A stretch of 64,000 bases of DNA from positions 1,860,001 through 1,924,000 of the forward strand of contig NZ_CP098039.1 of assembly GCF_023650955.1 (NCBI RefSeq), in the 5' to 3' direction. The first letter of the stretch is position 1, and the number at the start of each line of letters is the position of its first letter. The notes beneath the pieces are model-generated. The model was not told where the DNA came from. It saw only the letters and a list, made by a program, of their open reading frames with translations, and did no database searches. The position numbers and the translations under genes were made by a program. Positions 57,854 through 64,000 of this stretch are shown here, piece by piece. This DNA comes from Thermosynechococcus sp. HN-54 (GTDB lineage: Bacteria > Cyanobacteriota > Cyanobacteriia > Thermosynechococcales > Thermosynechococcaceae).

Positions 57854-59776
57854 TTATTTGCTTTCCGTTTGATAAGACGTGACCCTCGCTTGTAATAACT
57901 GGCGGGCTTGCTTCTCAGGCAGTGGCTCACCAAAGAGAAACCCTTGCCCCCGTTGACAGCCCAACTGTTGCAGACAATTCCGTTGATAGGCATTTTCAAT
58001 ACCTTCGGCCACCACTTCTAACTGGATGGCCTGAGCCAAGCTAATGATGGCGCGAATAATTTCTAAATTGTGGAAACTGGTTTCGAGGCCTTGGACAAAT
58101 GACTGATCAATTTTCAAGGCATACAACGGCAATTGACTCAGCCGACTGAGGGAGGAGTAGCCAGTGCCAAAATCGTCAATACTACAACGAATATTCATGG
58201 CTTGGAGTGCCTCTAGCTGCTCGCGCGCCAACTCTGGATTGGCCATGATCACTTGCTCAGTAATCTCAAGAATGAGTTGTTCCCCACGGATGCCATAGGT
58301 GTTTAAGAGGTACTTGAGTAAGTTCACTATTTGGCCAGAGTCAAAAAAGGCATCGGAGATGTTCACGCTGAGGGTGAGATCAGCCATCCTTGAGCCAAAC
58401 CCTTGTTGCCATTGGTAAAGTGTGGCAACGGCTCGGTGGAGTACCCATTCATCTACCTTTGTGGCCAAGCCTAAGCCCATAGCGAGGGGCAAAAACTCAG
58501 CAGGGCCAATCCAGCCCATTTCCGGATGCTGCCAGCGAACTAACACTTCAAACCCGACAAGGTTCCCCTGACTGAGGGTGACAATGGGTTGATAGAAAAT
58601 CTCCAGTTGCTCCTGCTCTAGGGCGCGGCGAAACTCCTGTTCGCGGTGTAGGCGGGTGTAGGCGACTTGGTGGTGCTCTGGTTGAAAGAGTTGCATGCAG
58701 TTGCGTCCACGTCCTTTGGCAGCGTACATCGCAATATCGGCATCCCGCAGGAGTTCACCCGCACTCTGGTAACGAGAGTTGACAATGGCGATGCCAATGC
58801 TGACGCCAACACTTACTTCAGTGCCCTTGAGCACATAGGGTTCACTGATGCGATAGCGCAGGCGATCGCCACACTCATAGACATCTTGGATTTGCTGGAT
58901 GTTTTCAATGATGGCAATAAACTCATCTCCGCCTAATCGGCCAAGGGTGTCCTGCTCGCGCATACTCGACCGTAGGCGATGGGCAATTTCTAGAAGTAAC
59001 TCGTCCCCGGCACTATGACCCAAGCTATCATTGACCACCTTAAAGCGATCCAAATCCAAGAAGAGGACAGCAAAGGGCGGAATCTCACCTCGATGATAGG
59101 CGGCTAGCAAGTGGTCAATTTTTTGTGTTAAAAAGGTGCGATTGGGGAGGCCAGTTAAACTATCTTGCCAAGCAGCATGGCGCAATTTCTCCTCGGCCAG
59201 CTTAATGTTGGTAATGTCAATCCCAGAACCAATGTAGCCAATACAGGTACCACTTTCGTCATAGCGAGGCGCGGCTTGCTCCAACACCCAGCGATAGACC
59301 TCCTGATGATTGCGGATGCGGTATTCAATTTCATAGTCCTGTTGCTGCTGAATCGCTTGGCGGACTTGCTCCTCAACCCGCTGGCGATCGCTAGGATGGA
59401 CAAAGTTAAACCAGTTCCAGCCAAGGAGTGAGTCAAGGGAGGTACCCAGAAAGTCGAGAATGGTTTGATTAGCAAATTCAATCTCCCCCTTGGTGTTGGC
59501 TAGCCAGATCATCAAGGTTGAAGAATCCGCCATCTGACGAAAACGGGCTTCACTTTCAGCGAGAGCCAGAACTGCCTTTTTGCGTTGGGTAATATCCACG
59601 CCCACACAGGTAATGAGGTAACTCCCATCCGCCTGAGGCTCCGCCGTGGCATTGAGGGAGATCCACAAATAGTGACCGTCGCGGTGCTGAAAGCGATATT
59701 CCGTGTGGGCCAGAAGTGTTGAAAGATAGTTTAAGAGGCTAGAAAAAAGGGAAGAAATGTCGTATTCTTCCCTCAA
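57854..59776 (-). pseudogene. 3' part of an IS-split PAS-GGDEF-EAL gene
   Basis: Second half of a gene cut by the IS at 59711-60799. True coding begins at the junction (EYRFQHRDGHYLW) and includes the end of one PAS, a complete PAS (EARFRQMADSSTLMIWLAN), GGDEF with RLGGDEFI, and EAL with EVLVRW, DDFGTGYSSL and VAEGIE. The first 22 residues of the open frame are translated IS end and are not native. Catalytic motifs are intact, so if a promoter in the IS drove it, an N-terminally truncated c-di-GMP enzyme might still be made; no good start is visible. Confidence 0.88.
59702..59710. repeat. Left copy of 9-bp target-site duplication
   Basis: CGTGTGGGC next to the left IS end; the same nine bases recur at 60800-60808 beyond the right end. 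Removing the IS and one copy restores the disrupted reading frame exactly. Confidence 0.95.
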
Positions 59777-60799
59777 AAGAAGAAAAATTAATCAGCTTAC
59801 TATGGCATCTTTTTCAGTTCTTGTCAAGTCTATTCTCAAGCAGCTCAGCCCTTGCGACTACCCCGTCCTCAACTCTCAATTGTTCTTCAAAATCTGGTTG
59901 ACCTACATTCTCGACCAAGGATTAACCAGCATGAGAGCCTTATTTTATCGCTTGAATCATTCGGGGATTACAGTGGATATGTCCACGTTTTCCAAGGCGA
60001 ACAAAACTCGAACAACCACCTTATTTGAGAGGATTTACACTCATCTCATGTCTCAAGCTCGCAAGAGACATCGTTGTTCAAGTCTGATGCTGTTTCCTAT
60101 TGATTCAACCGTCATTACCCTGACGAGTAAGCTCTTTTGGTTCTACAAATACCATCAAGTGAAGTTAATTACAGGATTTGATTTAACAGAGAACATCCTG
60201 GGTAAGGCAGTAGTCTCTTTTGGGGAGAGACATGACCTAAGCTTTCAAGACGAGATTTTAGAAATGATCCCTGAGAATGCCGTTGCCATCATGGATAGAG
60301 GGTTTGCGAGTTGGAGATTTTTAGAGCGGCTGAGTGAGAGGAAGTGTTTATTTGTTGTGCGTATCAAGAATAACATGAGAATGAAGCTCAATCATGAGAG
60401 ATACCGAGTGGTTCAATTTTTTGATGAGCATGGAACAGAGTTTCGTATTGCGACGAATCTAATGCATCTAAGTGATGAGGAAGTGAGTGAGCTGTATCGG
60501 CATCGGTGGGGGATTGAGAACTTATGGAAGTTTCTAAAGATGCATTTATCATTAGACAAGCTGATTACGAAGAGTTTGAATGGGGTGATAAATCAGATTT
60601 ATATGGTTTTGATTGGGTACTTAATTTTAGAGCTAATGGAGATACCTGAATACTTTGGCAGGAAGCTATTAGACAAATTGCGATATTTGCAACTGGAACT
60701 GAGTCGCCGCTGCTCGATAGTGCATTGGAGCTTTGATTGGCAGCCAGAGCTACTTGTCACTTAGGATGTTAAGTTTTGTTGCAGAATTCAACACTTCTG
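59711..60799 (+). mobile_element. IS4-family insertion sequence, complete
   Basis: 1089-bp element with 13-bp perfect terminal inverted repeats (CAGAAGTGTTGAA at 59711 and its complement ending at 60799), one transposase gene and a 9-bp target duplication. All parts are intact, so it is a recent insertion and probably still mobile. Its sequence is more AT-rich than the flanking genes. Confidence 0.95.
59802..60764 (+). CDS. IS4-family transposase (DDE)
   Basis: 320 residues from ATG 59802. DDE triad: D in FPIDSTVITL, D in AIMDRGFAS, E in the YREK signature YRHRWGIENLWKFLK, which is diagnostic for the IS4 group. N-terminal helical DNA-binding region (LKQLSPCDYPVLNSQLFF). Full length for the family. 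A frame extending upstream to 59757 runs through the IS left end and is unlikely to be used. Confidence 0.93.
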   Translation: MASFSVLVKSILKQLSPCDYPVLNSQLFFKIWLTYILDQGLTSMRALFYRLNHSGITVDMSTFSKANKTRTTTLFERIYTHLMSQARKRHRCSSLMLFPIDSTVITLTSKLFWFYKYHQVKLITGFDLTENILGKAVVSFGERHDLSFQDEILEMIPENAVAIMDRGFASWRFLERLSERKCLFVVRIKNNMRMKLNHERYRVVQFFDEHGTEFRIATNLMHLSDEEVSELYRHRWGIENLWKFLKMHLSLDKLITKSLNGVINQIYMVLIGYLILELMEIPEYFGRKLLDKLRYLQLELSRRCSIVHWSFDWQPELLVT

Positions 60800-62356
60800 C
60801 GTGTGGGCAGCTCCCTCTTGGATCAGTTTCTCGCGGAAGGGACGATGATAAGCTTCCCAATCCTCGATTGGAACTCGCGATCGCCAAAGATTCGGGTTTT
60901 CCTGAAACTCAAAGGGGCTATAGCCGAGAATACGTAGATGCCCTTGGGACAGGTACTCATAGTGAAAAGAGTCATCTGCAAAAGCTCGCAGTTGACTGAC
61001 AAAAGCATCGGCTCGATCCAACAGTTGGTTCAGCTTCTCCTCAGAGGCCTGTAGCTCGGTATTCACCTCAAGGAGATCTAGGGTGCGGGCAATGACTTGG
61101 GCCTCTAGTTCTGATTTGTGCGCCTCCAGTTGTTGCGTCATTTGGCGGTGCTCAGTCACATCCACAGCGGTCACTAAAACCAACTGTTGATTACTACTGG
61201 TTAATTGCAGAGGAATCGAGACCATCTGCCAAATGCGCTTTTCCCCCCAGCGAGTGCAAACGTTAACATCGCCATGCTCAACACGCTCATGGTTTTTGAG
61301 GCAACGCTGGAATTCTCTGTTTGCCCACTGCCGTTGGTCTTCTTCGGGAAAAGCAACCGCCAACCACTGCTGCCACGTGCTCACCTCGCTGGGGCTATAA
61401 CCCGTTTCCTCCTGCCACGCTCGGTTCATCAGCCACAATTGACCATCCGCCGCCACCAAAACCATCGGAAAAGGCGATAAAAAGATACTGCTGCGAAAAA
61501 TTTGCTCAATTTCGGTGTAGGCACGGTAAAACGATTGTCGTTCCTGCTCCAGTTCATTAATCCGACGGACACCAACAGCCAGCAATCCGACAAAAAACAT
61601 GATGGTCGTAATGACTTGAGTTTCGTAGGCAACGGTACCGTGAACTAGATTGAGGTCGTGATGAATAAGTTCCACCACCCAGCCAATCACCGCTGGGCCA
61701 ATAATGACCCAAGGTAACAATTGCCGCAACAAAATGCCGCCTGCCGTTGGTGCAAAGAAGTGGCGCATAAAGCCGCGATGGGGACGTAGCTGTAGCAGAC
61801 AGACGCTAAGAAGGCACAGCAGAACGTCCGTCATCACTGTAGCAATACTGGTGGTGTCAAAGGACTGTGGCCACTGGTAAGCCACCTCCAACAATTCCAG
61901 TAACAACAAACTACTGCTAAAGATGGCTCCCCCTTGGCTGACCACCACTTGCCAGTGAGGTATGCCGCTGACCCCCCATAGTCCCAACCCCAACCCCACA
62001 AAAGCCAAAGGGCGCAACAGGGTTTCATAGCTTGTTAAGTTAAACGTTTCTCTGAGTTGAAGTCTCGGCCAAAGGTTCATGACCTCACCCGCGATCGCGA
62101 GACCAACAATCACGAGGCCAAAACCACTGATGCGGTGCAGCAGTTGCAGCCGATCCACCGTGGCTGAACGTGGCCAAACCGTCATTAAACTCACAAAAAA
62201 TGCGGTTAACCAAATCGCGATCGCGCTGAAGACATCAACACCACTTTTGATAGGAGCCTGTCCCATCACCCCTGCCAACCCCAAATCCGCGAGAATTGCT
62301 GTTGCGACACCCAGGCTGAATAGAGCTATCCATCTCAAGAATCTAGGGTTGGGCAT
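60788..62356 (-). pseudogene. 5' part of an IS-split membrane PAS-GGDEF-EAL gene
   Basis: First 519 native codons of the split gene. About eight hydrophobic helices (residues 8-275) form a membrane sensor, followed by PAS (about 290-410: FLSPFPMVLVAADGQLWLMN), a coiled coil (VIARTLDLLEVNTELQASEEKLNQLL, broken by polar residues), and the start of a second PAS (FHYEYLSQGHLRILGYSP). It reads EGAAHT at the break; joined to the 3' part without the IS it continues EYRFQHRDGHY, giving about 1134 residues. The ORF ends inside the IS after HTQKC. Confidence 0.9.
60800..60808. repeat. Right copy of 9-bp target-site duplication
   Basis: CGTGTGGGC immediately after the right inverted repeat, identical to 59702-59710. 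Confidence 0.95.
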
Positions 62357-62555
62357 GCTTCAAAGTACCTTGATCTTGAATCCGCGAGGGGGGCCGCGAC
62401 AGTACCTGCCAAAGACATCGGGCGATCGCAAACAAATCAACTAAAAATTAATTTCAGTGGCAATCCTAGTGTAGCCAAGCAAGCGATAGACCTGTCATTA
62501 GCGCCTATAATTGTGACTAGTAGGCGCACTCTCTAGGCCTTCTGCAGGAGGGGGT
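62357..62555 (+). promoter_or_regulatory. Divergent promoter region with -10 box and strong ribosome site
   Basis: Between the divergent split gene and the small DUF2555-like gene. TATAAT is present at about 62506-62511, and the plus-strand gene has AGGAGGGGG just upstream of its ATG. A plausible -35 is not clear. Confidence 0.5.
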
Positions 62556-62771
62556 ATGCAGACAACCCACCACTACTCTCAAGAATACATTAACCACATA
62601 ACCCCCCAAGAAGTAGCTGCCTTGGCACGACGGCTTGAGGAGGATGATTACGATACACCCTTTGCCGCCCTCGAAGACTGGCATCTGCTGCGCTCCATTG
62701 CCTTTCAACGGCCAGAGCTGGTAGAGCCTTATCTGTATCTTCTGGATTTAGAAGCCTTTGACGAGTCCTAG
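62556..62771 (+). CDS. Small DUF2555-like protein
   Basis: 71 residues, soluble, acidic: ITPQEVAALARRLEEDDYDTPFAALEDWHLLRSIAFQRPELVEPYLYLLDLE. The pattern resembles DUF2555, a short cyanobacterial family of unknown function; I rely on memory for this. Very strong ribosome site. Its end overlaps the start of coaBC by 14 bases in another frame, so the pair is coupled. Confidence 0.65.
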   Translation: MQTTHHYSQEYINHITPQEVAALARRLEEDDYDTPFAALEDWHLLRSIAFQRPELVEPYLYLLDLEAFDES

Positions 62772-63975
62772 GTCAGCTCCCCATCTATTGGTGGGGGTGG
62801 GGGGTGGCATTGCCGCCTATAAAATCTGTGATGTGATCTCCACACAGGGGAAGGCGGGGTGGCAGGTTTCTGCCATCCTTTCAGAGACCGCCTCGCAGTT
62901 CATTACGCCGTTGACCCTTTCCACCCTGTGCCGGCGATCGGTATTCACTGATGCTGATTTTTGGCATCCGCAGGCGCCGCGACCCTTGCATATTGAACTG
63001 GCGGAAACCGCAACACTGATGTTGATTGCCCCCCTGACGGCCAATACCTTGGCAAAACTGGTGCTGGGTTTGGCGGATAACCTGCTCACCAGTACGGTGC
63101 TGGCCTCGCAAATGCCAATTTTGGTGGCACCGGCCATGAACACGACCATGTGGGAGCAACCGACGGTGCAGACCCATTGGCAGCAACTACAACAGCAGCC
63201 CCGGTACCACTGTGTGCCGCCAGCCTATGGACGACTCGCCTGTGACAGTGTGGGTGTGGGACGCATGGCAGAGCCTCAGGAAATCATTGCCTATCTAGAC
63301 TCCTTGGCTTATACCCACGGCAAGCGAGACTTGGCTGGCAAGCACCTGCTGATTACCGCCGGCGGCACCCGTGAATATTGGGATGCAGTGCGCTTCATTG
63401 GTAATCCGGCAACGGGGAAAATGGGGATCGCTCTGGCAAGGGCAGCAATTCATCGCGGTGCAAGGGTGACGTTGATTCATGGGGCGATCGCCGAACCCCT
63501 ACCTCCCCAGGTGCATGCCATTGAAGCCATTGACAGTGAGGCCATGTCCAGAGCAGTCATGGAGGTTTGGCCAGAGGCCGATTGGCTAGTAATGGCGGCT
63601 GCGGTTGGGGATGTCCGCCCGGCGCAGCAGTGGTCGGGAAAGCTGCCCAAATCCGAGTTACCGGCGGCCTTGCCCCTGAAGCCTGTGCCCGATATTGTGC
63701 ACATGGCCGCTCAACGACGCCAGCCCCACCAACGGCTGATTGGTTTTGCCGCGCAAACGGGGGATATTGTGACGCCCGCTCGCGAGAAGCTAGAACGCAA
63801 GGGCTTGGATTTGATGGTTGCCAATGCGGTGGATCAAGCTGATTGTGGCTTTGGCAGCAGTGAAAACGCGGCGGTGGTTCTGGATCGGCAGGGGAGATCG
63901 CAAGCCCTGCCAAAAGTGCCAAAGCTGATTCTAGCGCACCAAATTTTTGATCTGGCTCAAGATTGGCTCTCATGA
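62758..63975 (+). CDS. coaBC: Phosphopantothenoylcysteine decarboxylase/synthase CoaBC
   Basis: 405 residues, TTG start assumed. Bifunctional coenzyme A enzyme: the CoaC flavoprotein half (about 1-185) has VGVGGGIAAYK, the His region LHIELAE, PAMNTTMW and a C-containing PAYGRLACDSVGVGRM; the CoaB half (about 190-405) has ITAGGTREYWDAVRFIGN, AAVGDVRP and GFAAQT with the catalytic Lys area. Converts phosphopantothenate plus cysteine to phosphopantetheine. Full length. Confidence 0.92.
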   Translation: MTSPRSAPHLLVGVGGGIAAYKICDVISTQGKAGWQVSAILSETASQFITPLTLSTLCRRSVFTDADFWHPQAPRPLHIELAETATLMLIAPLTANTLAKLVLGLADNLLTSTVLASQMPILVAPAMNTTMWEQPTVQTHWQQLQQQPRYHCVPPAYGRLACDSVGVGRMAEPQEIIAYLDSLAYTHGKRDLAGKHLLITAGGTREYWDAVRFIGNPATGKMGIALARAAIHRGARVTLIHGAIAEPLPPQVHAIEAIDSEAMSRAVMEVWPEADWLVMAAAVGDVRPAQQWSGKLPKSELPAALPLKPVPDIVHMAAQRRQPHQRLIGFAAQTGDIVTPAREKLERKGLDLMVANAVDQADCGFGSSENAAVVLDRQGRSQALPKVPKLILAHQIFDLAQDWLS

Positions 63976-64000
63976 GCAGTGCTGAGGCTCTGACAGTTGT
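63972..64000 (+). CDS. 5' end of a further gene, cut by window edge
   Basis: ATG at 63972 overlaps the coaBC stop as ATGA. Only nine codons are seen (MSSAEALTV). Coupling suggests a real downstream gene of the same operon; nothing can be said about function. Confidence 0.4.

Overview
The window is a chromosomal segment of a thermophilic unicellular cyanobacterium of the Thermosynechococcus type. Evidence: a beta-carboxysome ccm operon, CcmM and CcmN sequences that read like the T. elongatus proteins, many HIP1 octamers (GCGATCGC), several cyanobacterium-restricted families (DUF3386, DUF1350, a BtuR-like P-loop relative, probable DUF2555), and two GAF/GGDEF proteins that match the blue/green photoreceptors SesA and SesC. 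In the SesA-like protein the two chromophore-region cysteines fall at residues 499 and 527, the numbering I recall for T. elongatus Tlr0924. Species assignment below genus level is inference.

Layout. 0-3.4 kb: ccmK2-ccmK1-ccmL-ccmM-ccmN, with a damaged 3' half: a one-base frameshift in the CcmM gamma-carbonic-anhydrase domain and a deletion joining the last CcmM RbcS-like repeat to the tail of ccmN. 3.5-5.5 kb: a damaged DUF305 gene and rlmD. 5.6-13.2 kb: a cell-envelope block (secreted DUF1400 protein, mreBCD, a YtxH pair, a lytic transglycosylase, an LD/DD-carboxypeptidase, an SDR enzyme, a 53-residue membrane protein). 13.2-18.4 kb (minus strand): aminotransferase, ftsY, CysQ-like phosphatase, a double-ATPase oligopeptide ABC protein. 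18.5-22.1 kb: a histidine kinase facing sesA. 22.2-23.5 kb: a tnpB-only IS200/IS605-type element. 23.7-34.1 kb: PP2C phosphatase, queA, a candidate structured RNA, a nitrilase-family enzyme, an epoxide-hydrolase-like enzyme, the BtuR-like protein, DUF3386, RNase Z, a cysteine desulfurase and small proteins. 34.1-37.9 kb: sesC. 38-41 kb: a strong promoter, a long leader with small ORFs, mgtE and an MgtC-like gene. 41-47.4 kb: a secreted protein, leuC, an ISAs1-type transposase remnant, a coiled-coil protein, a double M16 protease and ccdA. 47.7-48.5 kb: a CRISPR array of 12 repeats without cas genes. 48.6-57.8 kb: CofE-like protein, DUF1350, trpB, asnS, mutS2, an FHA/pseudo-receiver protein, a Dps ferritin and a secreted protein. 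57.9-62.4 kb: one large membrane PAS-GGDEF-EAL gene split by an IS4-type insertion with a 9-bp target duplication. 62.5-64 kb: small DUF2555-like gene, coaBC, and the first codons of another gene.

Functional threads. Carbon fixation: the carboxysome shell genes are intact, but the organiser CcmM and the adaptor CcmN are not; only the short CcmM form (RbcS-like repeats) could still be made from an internal start. Second messenger: sesA (GGEEF synthase with I-site) and sesC (GGDEF plus EAL) are both light-sensor candidates, and a third GGDEF/EAL gene is freshly inactivated. Cell wall: MreBCD lies beside peptidoglycan hydrolases. Most other genes are housekeeping and intact, so the lesions between 1.5 and 3.6 kb stand out and should be confirmed as real before biological meaning is attached.
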